Assembly: GCA_003013855.2 (NCBI GenBank)
Contig: ML058465.1
Span: 1,178,001 to 1,242,000 of the forward strand
Direction: 5' to 3'
Length of the DNA stretch: 64,000 bases
Origin: Liriodendron chinense
Lineage: Eukaryota; Streptophyta; Magnoliopsida; Magnoliales; Magnoliaceae
Made by a program: the position numbers and the translations under genes
The notes under the pieces: generated by a model
Seen by the model: the letters and a program-made list of their open reading frames with translations, nothing else
Databases searched by the model: none
What the model was told of the DNA's origin: nothing
Shown here: piece by piece, positions 43,268 to 55,976 of the stretch
How positions within the stretch are numbered: position 1 is the first letter of the stretch
Layout: each line of letters opens with the position of its first letter

Positions 43268-45528
43268 CCCAAAAGAAGAGAATGGAAGGAGAGCAGAGAG
43301 ACGGTCCCAAGAAGAAGAGAAATATGGAAGGAGGATCTGAAGATCCCAAGAATGAAGGAGGAGGAGGAACCAAAGATCCCAAGAAGACTGAAGGAGGAGG
43401 AGTATCTTCCAAAGAAGATCGAAAGAAGAAGGTGATCTTGCCCCACCAAGAAGATCGGAAGAAGAAGGTGATCTTGCCCCGCCAAGAAGACAAGAAGAAG
43501 AAGCGTGTTATATCAAAAATCCCTGATGACAACGTGAAGTTTTCAGAGGTAAGATACAGCTTCTTGGTTTCTAATAGCATGCTTGAATACGTACTGAAAT
43601 CATCTGGGCAAGGTCCATGATCTGCTTGGACGGTGGATAAAACACCATCTTGTGCGTGTGACCCTGGGCATTGAGATATCTCTGTGCTTGGGGCTGTGTG
43701 GGGCCTATAGAAATGTTCCTGGTAAATTCACTCCCTTCATCTGTTTTCAAAAGGCCACAGTAGGTCAGATTCTAAAAATCAAGTAGATACAAAACTCATG
43801 TGGGCCATAACACACGCAATAGTGGGGATTGAACGCCTGGCAGTGATAGATATATATTTTTGGTATGTTTATTTCTTTGTGTGTATGTAGCCCGCTTGAT
43901 CATCATTTAGATTGGGAACATTCAAGTAAGAACTAGAGATTTTATCAATTTTAGGGCACTTTTCAGGCTTGGCCTTGGAACTTATGATGGCTCTAGGCGT
44001 TCCAAATCCAGAAAATATATTTTCTTTGAGGAAGCTGTTAAAACTAGAAAATGCGTAAGGCAGTTTTCTTGTGTTTCATTGTTCTAGGGTTCTGAGTAAC
44101 AGAAACATTCATGGGCAATCGTAAACAATCACAAAGTATACAAGAGGAGGTATCGCAAGATGAATTTTATTCCTAAGATTTTGAATTCTTGTACATTCCA
44201 GGCTGTGATCTGGCACAAACCCTTAATTAAATCAATGGATGATCATCCTTGATTAAAAGACAAAAGTAAATGTATGCAAGTTTCATAGATAAATTAAATA
44301 AAGCAAATGAGAAAGTATCAATATAAATCATGCACACCATAGAGAACACAGAGATTTTTACGTGGAAACCCTTACCGAAGAAAACCACTGCACAAAGAGA
44401 CAAAACTCCACTATGAATAATGTTATACGATAGATGGAGTATTAGGGAAGAAGCCCAGATAGATTGAGCAGGTGATTAAGTCATCAGGGACTATGGTCTT
44501 TAAGTTTGTGGTCATGGGGACCGGTGTAATTTTGTTATGGACTGAGTCATCGTTTAGACAAGTCGGATGTTTCTGTCCCATGTTCTTTCAGGTGGTTTGG
44601 GTTGAAAGACTGTTAGTGGTTTTCCAATCGAGTCGTCCATCATCGGGCCATCTTCCCATATTTTTATGACGGGTGACCACTTGAGTACATGAACAACGAC
44701 TGTTGGATAACACAAACCAGAATCATCACCTGTTTTATTTGCACCGATGACCACAAGAAGGCACATCGCAACTACATGCCCAATCCAACAAGCAAATCCC
44801 GTTTTGCATGGGTAGCACATCGACTAACTCTAGCGATAATAGTTCATAACAAGCATCTTAAGGTAATCCGAAACTCTTCGATCACGGTTTCTAGTGGTAA
44901 CGATAGTCCTTTTTGTTAGTCTTGAGCCTCAATTCGGACTAAACCCTAGTTGTACAATTAACCTAATCAATACAAGGTTCTTATAATCAGTTGTCGAATA
45001 AGGCTAGAGATTGCTGTCTCGTCTTTAAAAGCAATTTCGATCATGCACCTTTGTTGATAGCTAATCCGCAATGAGAGATAAGAAGAGAACCTGCTCATGC
45101 ATGCATAAATGTGCGGGACATTGTAACAAGGCAAGGGATCTTTGATGCACGATGAATGCAATAGAATATATATCGTATGAGATTGATTATATGTGATGGA
45201 TACAATAGAAGATATGTCATGTGAGAATGAATGTATATGAGAATACAATAGTATGTAAGCCATATGAGGTTGAATAGATGTCGAGTTAAGTAAGGTAAAT
45301 GTTTGATTAAGCAGAGTTGAGTGTTGGATTAAGCAGAGATGAGTGCTGGATTAAGGAATATGAATGTCAGATTAAGCATAAATAAATGTTTGATTAAGCG
45401 AGATAAATGTTGACGTATGAAGCAAGCAACATTATCTAATCATATCTGTACGGATTTGCACTAAAACGATATTCTGGTCATATTGATGCCTAAAAATTCT
45501 AAGTAAAAATCTGGATGTACAGCTCATG
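42617..45528. repeat. Array unit 2 (2912 bp)
   Basis: Same order as unit 1, about 93-95% identical by eye. (GA)n at 43227-43265, exon donor at 43549, LTR-like piece from 44036. Confidence 0.9.
43282..43548 (+). CDS. Array exon, unit 2 (intact, 89 codons to donor)
   Basis: The frame is open from the ATG at 43282 to the canonical donor GAG/GTAAGATAC at 43548/43549, phase 0. The product starts MEGEQRDGPKKKRNMEGGSE, is very rich in Lys, Glu and Gly, has three 12-residue repeats of EDRKKKVILPHQ type and ends in IPDDNVKFSE. An alternative upstream start (ATGCCTTAC-type in unit 3, ACGCCTTAC here) would read through the (GA)n. No known domain; KKKRK strings look like nuclear localisation signals. 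It is probably a first or internal exon of a gene related to the one at 31.3 kb, whose exons also all have phase 0. The donor and repeated preservation support coding use; expression is unknown. Confidence 0.45.
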
Positions 45529-46139
45529 GAACAGGGCAAGGCTCCGCTTGGCTCAGCTCATGTACAGCTCTACTCTAGAGGAACATATAGAAGAAAATGA
45601 AAGTACAAACTATTGGATTTTGAATTTTTTAGCCATAAAAATATGACCCAGAATTTAGAAGTGCTCTTAAACTAACGATATATGTTGAATAAGAATTTTC
45701 ATCCTAGTGGGAGGCACCTTATGAATATGTTAGATTGCATATAAACATCCCATTGGCCATACAAAGGTTTCAATGGTGACCGTCCCCTTTCCTTTGTTTT
45801 GGATCTGCTTAATATTTAAGCTCCCATCTTAATTATAAGAGCCAGCTGGAGGCTCATAACCGATGGACGGAGCAAATGTCATATATAAACCACGATGGAC
45901 CCTATTGCCTTTCCTTTCACACACTCTTCCTATCATCTATTTAGAAACCAATTTCAACGACCGGTATTCAACGCAAAAGATCTACTCTCAAAACCGAGCG
46001 ATCATCCAAGTCAGCATCCATGTGGGCCCATACGAGAAACACAGTTAGTTACAGTTTCCGCCACTTTCAAACAATCCGTCCTCTCTGTAACCCTTGATAA
46101 AAACTGCAAAATGCCTTACAAAGCCATTTCGAGCGATCA

Positions 46140-46171
<32 letters not shown>

Positions 46172-48412
46172 TCCCAAGAAGAAGAGAATGGAAGGAGAGC
46201 AGAGAGAGTCCCAAGAAGAAGTCAAAGATGGAAGGAGGATACAAAGATCCCAAGAACGAAGGAGGAGGAGGATCCAAAGATCCCAAGAAGACTGAAGGAG
46301 GAGGAGGATCTTCCAAAGAAGATCGGAAGAAGAAGGTGATCTTGCCCCACCAAGAAGATTGGAAGAAGAAGGTGATCTTGCCCCACCAAGAAGACAGGAA
46401 GAAGAAGCGTGTTATGTCAAATATCCCTGATGACAACGTGAAGTTTTTAGAGGTAAGATACAACTTCTTGGTTTTTAATAGCATGCTTGAATACGTAATG
46501 AAATCATCTAGGCATAGTCCATGATCTGTTTGGACGGTGGAGAAAACACCATCCTGTGCATGTGACCCTGGGCATAGAGATATCTCTGTGCCCATAGAAA
46601 TGTTCCTGTTTAATGCACTCCATTCATCTGTTTTCAAAAGGCCTCAGTAGGTCAGATTTTAAAAATCAAGCAGATCCAAAACTCATGTGGGCCATACCAC
46701 ATGAAACAGTGGGGGATTGAACGCTTGGCAGTGATGGATATATATTTTTTGGTGTGTTTATTTCTTTGTGCTTATGTAGCCCGCTTGATCATCGTTTAGA
46801 TTGGGAACATTCAAGTAAGAACTAGAGATTTAATCAATTTTAGGGCCCTGTAGGGTGGGCCCTAGCCCAACCAAACTTTTCAGGCTTGGCCTTGGAACTT
46901 ATGTGTTGGAACTTATGATGGCTCTAGGCATTCCAAATCCAAAAATATATTTTCTTTGAGGAGGCTGTTAAACTTAGAAAATGCGTATGGCTGTTTTCTT
47001 GTGTTTCATTGTTCTGGGGTTCTGAGTAACGGAAACATTCATGGGCAATCGTAAACAATCACAAAGTATACAAGAGGAGGTATCGCTAGATAAATTTTAT
47101 TCCTAAGTTTTTGAATTCTTGAACATTGCAGGCTGTGATCTGGCACAAGCCCTTAATTAAATCAATGGATGATCACCCTTGATTAAAAGACAAAAGTAAA
47201 TGTATGCAAGCTTCATAGATAAATTAAATAAAGCAAATGAGGAAGTATCAATATAAATCATGCACACCATAGAGAACACAGAGATTTTTACATTGAAACC
47301 CTTGCCGGAGAAAACCACTGCACAAAGCGACAAAACTCCACTATGAATAATGTTATACGATAGATGGAGTATTAGGGAAGAAGCCCAGATAGATCAAGCA
47401 GGTGACTAAGTCATCAGGGACTATGGCCTTTAAGTTTGTGGTCTGGACTGAGTTATCGTTTAGACAAGTCGGATGTCTCTGTCCCATGTTCTTTCAGGTT
47501 GTCTTAGTTGAAAGACTGTTAGTGGTTTTCTAATCGAGTCGTCCATCATCGGGCTTTCTTCCCATATTTTTATGACAAGTGACCACTGGACTACATGAAC
47601 TACGACTGTTGGATAGCACAAACCAGAGTCATCACCTGTTTTATTTGCACCGATGACCACTGGAAGGCATATCGCAACTACATACCTAGTCCAACAAGCA
47701 AATCCCGTTTTGCATGGGTAGTACATCGACTAACTCAAGCGATAATAGTTCATAACATGCATTTTAAGGTAATCCGAAACTCTTCGATCATGGTTTCTAG
47801 TGGTAACCATAGTCCTTTTTTGTTAGTCTTGAGCATCAATCCGGGCTAAACCCTAGTTGTGCAATTAACCTAATCGATACAAAGTTCTTATAATCAGTTG
47901 TCGAATAAGGCTGGAGTTTGCTGTCTCGTCTTTAAAAGCAATTCCGATCATGCACCTTTGTTGATAGTTAATCCGCAATGAGAGATAAGAAGAGAACCTG
48001 CTCACGCATGCATAAATGTACGGGACATTGTAACAAGGCAAGGGATCTTTGATGCACGATGAATGCAATAGAATATATATCGTATGAGATTGATTATATG
48101 TGATGGATACAATAGAAGATATGTCATGTAAGAATGAATGTATATGAGAATACATTAGTATGTATGCCATGTGAGGTTGAATAGATGTCGAGTTAAGTAA
48201 GGTAAATGTTGGATTAAGCACAGATGAGTGCTGGATTAAGGAAGATGAATGTCAGATTAAGCATAAATGAATGTTAGATTAAGCGAGATAAATGTTGACG
48301 CATGTAGCAAGCAATATTATCTAATCATATCTGTACGATTTGCACTAAAACGATATTTTGGTCATATTGATGCCTGAAAATTCTGAGTAAAAATATGGAT
48401 TTACAGCTCATG
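45529..48412. repeat. Array unit 3 (2884 bp)
   Basis: Same order. (GA)n at 46141-46171 interrupted by AA. Exon donor at 46453, LTR-like piece from 46966. Confidence 0.9.
46111..46452 (+). CDS. Array exon, unit 3 (intact, 114 codons to donor)
   Basis: This is the only unit in which the frame from ATGCCTTACAAAGCC at 46111 runs through the (GA)n (read as Glu-Arg repeats) into the conserved part and on to the donor GAG/GTAAGATAC at 46452/46453. The product begins MPYKAISSDQ, then alternating E-R, then SPKKKSKMEGGYKDPKNEGG, the 12-residue repeats and IPDDNVKFLE. The length is a multiple of three (342 nt). If this start is the ancestral one, GA-number changes in the other units have put the downstream part out of frame. 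Confidence 0.45.
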
Positions 48413-49013
48413 GAACAGGACAAGGCTCCGCTTGGCTCAGCTTATGTACAACTCTACTCTAAAGGAACATATAGAAGAAAAAGAAAGTACTAACTATTGG
48501 ATTTTGAATTTTTTAGCTACAAAAATATGACCCGAAATTTAGAAGTGCTCTTAAACTAATGATATATGTTGAATAAGAATTTTCATCCTAGTGGGAGGCA
48601 CCTTATGAACGGGTTAGATTGCATTTAAACATCCCGCTGGCCACACAAAGGTTTTAATGGTGGCTGTCCCCTTTCCTTCGTTTTGGATCTGCCTGATTTG
48701 AGTTCCCATCCTAATTATAAGAGCTAACAAGAGGCTCATAACCGATGGACGGAGCAGATGTCATATATAAACCACGGTGGACCCCACAGCCTTTCCTTGC
48801 ACACACTCTTCCTATCATCTATTTAGAAACCAATTTCAACGGCCGGTATTCAACGCAAAAGATTTACTCTCAAAATCGACCAATCATCCAAGTCAGCATC
48901 TATGTGGAACCATACGAGAAACACAGTTAGTTACAGTTCCCGCCACTTTCATACAATCCGTCCCCTCTGTAACCCCTGATAAAAACTGCAAAACGCCTTA
49001 CAAAGCCATTTCA

Positions 49014-49063
<50 letters not shown>

Positions 49064-49077
49064 CCAAGAAGAAGAGA

Positions 49078-49383
49078 ATGGAAGGAGTGCAGAGAGATGG
49101 TCCCAAGAAGAAGAGAATGGAAGGAGAGCAGAGAAACGGTCCCAAGAAGAAGAGAAAGATGGAAGGAGGATCCGAAGATCCCAAGAACGACGGAGGAGGA
49201 GGATCCAAAGATCCTAAGAAGACTAAAGGAGGAGGAGGATCTTCCAAAGAAGATCGGAAGAAGAAGGTGATCTTGCCCCACCAAGAAGATCGGAAGAAGA
49301 AGGTGATCTTGCCCCGCTAAGAAGACAGGAAGAAGAAGCGTGTTATGTCAAATATCCCTAATGACAACGTGAAGTTTTTAGAG
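49078..49383 (+). pseudogene. Array exon, unit 4 (TAA inside)
   Basis: The frame from the ATG at 49078 meets TAA at 49318-49320, inside the second 12-residue repeat, although the donor GAG/GTAAGG at 49383/49384 is retained. A 42-base block (ATGGAAGGAG to CCCAAGAAGAAGAGA) is duplicated at the start. Confidence 0.6.
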
Positions 49384-49486
49384 GTAAGGTACAACTTCTT
49401 GGTTTCTAATAGCATGCTTGAATACGTACTGAAATCATCTGGGCATGGTCCATGATCTGCTTGGATTGTGGATAAAACACCATCCT

Positions 49487-51096
49487 GGCAATGTCAGCAT
49501 GCAATCCACGTCCTTGTGCATGGATCGGCTAGAAACTGGTAGGACACACCATGCAAAAAGCCCATGGATGGATAAAAGTCGACTGTTCTGTGATATGTGG
49601 GTCCATGTCTGTCCATTTGTCAAGATTGATGCAGATCCAAACCTCAAGTGGACCACACTGCTTTGCCACAGAAGGTTTGGATTAAGAAGAGAAATAAACC
49701 AACGGTCCTCATTCAAATGAAAGAAGTTCCGAAGATTAGGTGACTAGAAATCGAAAAGGTCCCGAGTAACCCTTTCTATCTCGCCACTCGCCAACGTTTC
49801 ACATCTGTGTGGCGTCTGAGCCGTGCAAAAGATAAGGGTGTCAATGGGCCAGGAAGCCCACCCAACCTGATGGGTCCCACTGCGTTTGGACCTATTAGCT
49901 AGGCCTGTGGACTATGCTGCCTTATCAATTTTCAGGATGGGCCTGGGCTCAAGCTATTCTAGCTTAACCCAGCCCAGCTTCCCTTCATATCTACCTGTTT
50001 GCACAGCACATGAATCCTATATGATAAAATTTGATTAATTTTTTGGCTGGGCCTGATTGGAATCAGTCCCATCCTTTTTTTTCCGTCTTGGGTCGTGCTT
50101 GGGCCTAGTGCTTAATAGTGTTGCCGTCAGGCTGGGCCCACCCCACCCGATTGCCAACCCTTGCAAAAGATTGTTCTAACCATTTTTTGTTGATTGATTG
50201 AATGGTCTGGTTTGTCTATTTACTGCATCAGCCTGATTTTTGACCAGTGTGGCCCAACTTTTACACAGCTCAGATATTTTACTCTAAGTGACACAGCTTA
50301 AACACTAGTCACAGCTCATACACTAGGTGTAGATTTCAAACCTGGGCCCAGCCCTCAGGCTGAGTTTAGGGACCAGCTCTGGCCTATAGGGCTGGCCATC
50401 ATGGCTGGGTTGGGCAACCCAACTCATTATCATGCGACCCAAGCTGCAATGGAATTCTACCAGCACAACTGTGGACCTTGCATCCCAGTGGGTTGGATAC
50501 CGTGGTTTTAAGACTTGGACGATTGATTGACGTGTGACTTGTTTGAGTCCACCCAATCCAGTTAGACCCCACGAGTCACCCTTAACTTAGCTGAGGAGAG
50601 CTAATTCACCCTGTCTAGGGTTGGTTTTTTGAGTCTCTGAATCCTGTAAGCATATGATCCAGACCTGACTATGGTAACTGGATTTGGGTTTTGTTTGGTT
50701 GGGCTGTGTACTCTATCTCATGGGGCCAATCAGGCCTATTTTCAACAACAAACAAATTAGGATTTAGAGTAGGGTTTGGAGTTGGAGGAGGAGGGGCCTA
50801 GAACCTTAGTCTAGACTCGAGTTGAAAACATGATGGTATTTTAATGGATGAGAGGAAAGCACAGGTACAGCTTCATCCAAACTTTTGTGGTCCCAAGGAC
50901 TTTTTAATGCTGGTCATTGAATCACCACTATTTCTTATGCTGTGGTCCACCTAAGATTCATATCTGCATCATTTTTGGCTTATGCCATAAGATGATTGGT
51001 AAAATGGATGAACAGTGTGGATAAAACACAAACATCATGGTTAGACCCGCATTTAAGTTAAAGGCTTTGCTGCAACAGCAAGTTAAGGGAGCGGAT
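49487..51096. repeat. Extra block of unit 4
   Basis: Absent from units 1-3 between CACCATCCTG and TGCGTGTGACCC. It holds GGGCCTGGGCTCAAGC phrases (49850-50160) and a foldback arm (50870-51050). No gene. Unit 5 carries a shortened version. Confidence 0.75.
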
Positions 51097-53563
51097 TGCG
51101 TGTGACCCTAGGCATAGAGATATCTCTGTGCTTGGGGTTGTGTGGGGCCCATAGAAATGTTCCTGGTAAATTCACTCCGTTCATCTGTTTTCAAAAGGCC
51201 ACTGTAGGTTAGATTCTAAAAATCAAGCAGATCCAAAACTCATGTGGGCCATACCACATGAAACAGTGGGGCATTGAACGCCTGACAGTGATGGATATAT
51301 ATTTTTTGGTGTGTTTATTTCTTTGTGCATATGTAGCCCGCTTGATCATCGTTTAGATTGGGAACATTCAAGTAAGAACTAGAGATTTTATCAATTTTAG
51401 GGCCCTGTAGGGTGGGCCCTGGCCCAACCAAACTTTTCAGGCTTGGCCTTGGAACTTACGTGTTGGAACTTATGATGGCTCTAGGCGTTCCAAATCCAGA
51501 AAATATATTTTCTTTGAGGAACCTATTAAAACTAGAAAATGCATAAGGCAGTTTTCTTGTGTTTCATTGTTTTGGGGTTTTGAGTAACAGAAACATTCAT
51601 GGGCAATCGTAAACAATCACAAAGTATACAAGAGGAGGTATCGCAAGATGAATTTTATTCCTAAGATTTTGAATTCTTATACGTTCCAAGCTGTGATCTG
51701 GCACAAGCCCTTAATTAAATCAATGGATGATTACCCTTGATTAAAAGATAAAAGTAAATGTATGCAAGCTTCATAGATAAATTAAATAAAGCAAATGAGG
51801 AAGTATCAATACAAATCATGCACACCATAGAGAACACAGAGATTTTTACGTGGAAACCCTTATGGGAGAAAACCATTGCACAAAGAGACAAAACTCCACT
51901 ATGAATGATGTTATATGATAGATGGAGTATTAGAGAAGAAGCCCAGATAGATCAAGCAGGTGACTAAGTCATCAGGGACTATAGTCTTTAAGTTTGTGGT
52001 CATAGGGACCGGTGTAATTTTGTTATGGACTGAGTCATCGTTTAGACAAGTCGGATGTTTCTGTCCCATGTTCTTTCGGGTTGTCCGGGTTGAAAAACTG
52101 TTAGTGGTTTTCTAATCGAGTCGTTCATCATCGAGCCGTCTTTCCATATTTTTATGACAGGTGACCACTGGAGTACATGAACTACGACTGTTGGATACCA
52201 CAAACCAGAGTCATCACCTGTTTTATTTACACCGATGACCACAGGAAGGCACATTGCAACTACATGCCCAGTCGAACCAGCAAATCCCGTTTTGCATGGG
52301 TAGTAGATCGACTAACTCTGGCGATAATAGTTCATAACAAGCATCTTAAGGTAATCCAAAACTCTTTGATCACGGTTTCTAGTGGTAACCATAGTCCTTT
52401 TTTGTTAGTCTTGAGCCTCAATCCGGGCTAAACCCTAGTTGTGAAATTAACCTAATCGATACAAAGTTCTTATAATCAGTTGTCGAATAAGGCTGGAGTT
52501 TGCTATCTCGTCTTTAAAAGCAATTTCGATCATGCACCTTTGTTAATAGCTAATCCGCAATGAGAGATAAGAAGAGAACCTGCTCACGCATGCATAAATG
52601 TGCGGGACATTGTAACAAGGCAAAGGATCTTTGATGCACGATGAATGCAATAGAATATATATTGTATGAGATTGATTATATGTGGTGGATACAATAAAAG
52701 ATATGTCATGTGAGAATGAATGTATATGAGAATACAATAGTATGTATTTCATGTGAGGTTAAATACATGTTAAGTAAAGTAAATGTTGGATTACGCAGAG
52801 ATGAATGTTGGATTAAGCAGAGATGAGTGCTGGATTAAGGAAGATGAATGTCAAATTAAGCATAAATGAATGTTAGATTAAGCGAGATAAATGTTGATGC
52901 ATGAAGCAAGCAATATTATCTAATCATAGATCCATTTCTGTACGGATTTGCACTAAAACAATACTCTGGTCATATTGATGCCTGAAAATTCTGAGTAAAA
53001 ATATGGATTTACAGCTCATGGAACAGGACAAGGCTCCGCTTGGCTCAGCTTATGTACAACTCTACTCTAAAGGAACATATAGAAGAAAAAGAAAGTACTA
53101 ACTATTGGATTTTGAATTTTTTAGCTACAAAAATATGACCCGAAATTTAGAAGTGCTCTTAAACTAATGATATATGTTGAATAAGAATTTTCATCCTAGT
53201 GGGAGGCACCTTATGAACGGGTTAGATTGCATTTAAACATCCCGCTGGCCACACAAAGGTTTTAATGGTGGCTGTCCCCTTTCCTTCGTTTTGGATCTGC
53301 CTGATTTGAGTTCCCATCCTAATTATAAGAGCTAACAAGAGGCTCATAACCGATGGACGGAGCAGATGTCATATATAAACCACGGTGGACCCCACAGCTT
53401 TTCCTTGCACACACTCTTCCTATCATCTATTTAGAAACCAATTTCAATGGCCGGTATTCAACGCAAAATATCTACTCTCAAAACCGACTGATCATCCAAG
53501 TCAGCATCCATGTGGAACCATATGAGAAACACAGTTAGTTACAGTTCCCGCCACTTTCAAACA

Positions 53564-53610
<47 letters not shown>

Positions 53611-53623
53611 CAAGAAGAAGAGA

Positions 53624-53892
53624 ATGGAAGGAGAGCAGAGAGACTGTCCCAAGAAGAAGAGAAAGATGGAAGGAGGATCCGAAGATTCCAAGAACGAAGG
53701 AGGAGGAGGATCCAAAGATCCCAAAAAGACTGAAGGAGGAGGCGGATCTTCCAAAGAAGATCGGAAGAAGAAGGTGATCTTGCCCACCAAGAAGATTGGA
53801 AGAAGAAGGTGATCTTGCCCCGCCAAGAAGATGACAGGAAGAAGAATCGTGTTATGTCAAATATCCCTGATGACAATGTGAAGTTTTCAGAG
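53624..53892 (+). pseudogene. Array exon, unit 5 (frameshift)
   Basis: One C is missing in the first 12-residue repeat (CTTGCCCACC instead of CTTGCCCCACC), so the frame ends early at 53812. The donor GAG/GTAAGATAC at 53892/53893 is intact. Confidence 0.6.
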
Positions 53893-53997
53893 GTAAGATA
53901 CAACTTCTTGGTTTCTAATAGCATGCTTGAATACGTACTGAAATCATCTGGGCATGGTCCATGATCTGCTTGGACGGTGGATAAAACACCATCCTGG

Positions 53998-55059
53998 CAG
54001 TGTCAGCATGCAATCCACGTCCATGTGCATGGATCAGCTAGAAACTGGTAGGACGCACCATGCAAAAAGCCCATGGATGGATAAAAGTCGACTGTTCTGT
54101 GATATGTGGGTCCATGTCTGTCCATTTTTCAAGATTGATGCAGATCCAAACCTCAAGTGGACCACACTGCTTTGCCACGAAAGGTTTGGATCAAGAAGAG
54201 ATATAAACCAACGGTCCTCATTTAAATGAAAGAAGTTCCGAAGATTAGGTGACTAGAAATCGAAAAGGTCCCGAGTAACCCTTTCTATCTCGCCACTCGC
54301 CAACGTTTCACATCTGTGTGGCATCTGAGTCGTGCAAAAGATAAGGATGTCAATGGGCCAGGAAGCCCACCCAACCTGATGGGCCCCTCTGGGTTTGGAC
54401 CTATTAGCTAGGCCTGTGGACTACGCTGCCTTATCAATTTTCAGGATGGGCCTGGGCTGAAGCTATTCTAGCTTGACCCAGCCCAGCTTCCCTTCATATC
54501 TACCTGTTTGCATAGCACATGCTTCTTGTATGATAAAATTTGATTAATTTTTGGGCTGGGCCTAATTGGGATCAGTCCCAGCCTTTTTTTTCATCTTGGG
54601 TCATGTTTGGACCTAGTGCTTAATAGTGTTGCCGTCAGGCTGGGCCCACCCCACCCGATTGCCAACCCTAGCAAAAGATTGTTCTAACCATCTTTTGTTG
54701 ATTGATTGAATGGTTTGGTTTGTCTATTTACTGCATCAGCCTCGATTTTAACCAGTGTGGCCCAACTTTTGCACGGCTCAGATATTTTACTTTAAGTGAC
54801 ACGACTTAGACACTAGTCATAGCTCATACACTAGGTGTAGATTTCAAACCTGGGCCCAAGGACTTTTTAATGCTGGTCATTGAATCACCACTATTTCTTA
54901 TGCTGTGGTCCACCTAAGATTCATATCTGCATCATTTTCGGCTCATGCCATAAGATGATTGGCAAAATGGATGAACAGTGTGAATAAAACACAAACATCA
55001 TGGTTAGACCCGCATTCAAGTTAAAGGCTTTGCTGCAACAGCAAGTTAAGGGAGCGGAT
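53998..55059. repeat. Extra block of unit 5, internally deleted
   Basis: Matches 49487-51096 except for a deletion of about 545 bases: CCTGGGCCCAAGGACTTTTT joins unit-4 positions about 50348 and 50892 at a shared CCCA. Confidence 0.8.
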
Positions 55060-55424
55060 TGCGTGTGACCCTGGGCATAGAGATATCTTTGTGCTTGGGG
55101 TTGTGTGGGGCCCATAGAAATGTTCCTGGTAAATTCACTCCGTTCATCTGTTTTCAAAAGGCCACAGTAGGTTAGATTCTAAAAATCAAGCAGATCCAAA
55201 ACTCATGTGGGCCATACCACAACAGTGGGGGATTGAACGCCTGGCAGTGATGGATATATATTTTTTGGTGTGTTTATTTCTTTGTGCATATGTAGCCCGC
55301 TTGATCATCGTTTAGATTGGGAACATTCAAGTAAGAACTAGAGATTTTATCAATTTTAGGGCCTGTAGGGTGGGCCCTGGCCCAACCAAACTTTTCAGGC
55401 TTGGCCTTGGAACTTAAGTGTTGG

Positions 55425-55976
55425 GCTGGCCCCCCCAAACCCAAGCACATAGACACTCCTAATCCTGGGTGGAGTTGCAACCCAGCCAAACTTGGCCGAG
55501 TCAACCCTGTATTTTCAATTTTGAGTCATGATGTCCAACCAGATCGGACTTGGCCGAGTCAACTCGGATGGGTTGCATGTGACTAATAAAAATGAGTCAT
55601 TAATCCACGCACATCATACTTTCTTACCAGCACTTTACCTATAAAAATATCCAAAATATTTTTAAGGGTAAACATAGAAATATAAATTCAGAAGGGATTG
55701 AAAAATTAGTACCATTCAACCAGTTGTAGGTGATAATTCTCTCACGGTTGGTGCACCCCTTTAAAGATAGTTGGCAAGAACGAAGCAGCATTTCGAAATT
55801 CAAATTTTCAAAAGTCCATTTTGAAAATGGGTGTTAAGATTCCCGCCTGCCATCTACGAATGGTGAGAGATATGAGCAAACTGACTCTCATGAATGCTTA
55901 ATGCGCACATTCCTTTCGTGTCTTTATATTTGCAATTTATTACTTCTTATATAACTATTCCTTTCTTGGCCACCAG
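55425..55976. other. Array exit and upstream intron of the RG-repeat exon
   Basis: 55425-55590 has GGCCGAGTCAACTCGG phrases. The rest to 55976 is unique in the window and ends in a good acceptor (CTTGGCCACCAG). Confidence 0.4.

Larger units (their letters stand above)
48413..53020. repeat. Array unit 4 (4608 bp, with extra block)
   Basis: Same order, but an extra 1.6 kb lies at 49487-51096 after the exon. (GA)n at 49017-49061. Its first 1.1 kb is almost identical to the start of unit 5, pointing to the latest duplication step. Confidence 0.9.
53021..55424. repeat. Array unit 5 (truncated)
   Basis: Begins GAACAGGACAAGGCTCCGCT as unit 4. (GA)n at 53567-53607; about 60 bases before it, including the MPYK start, are deleted. 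It ends at 55424 within CTTGGAACTTAAGTGTTGG, so the LTR-like piece is missing. Confidence 0.88.

Noticed and set aside
43155..43580. Minus-strand ORFs of Leu/Ser/Phe repeats opposite each array exon
   Set aside because: They mirror the (GA)n and K/E-rich exon. The donor and splice phase support the plus strand.
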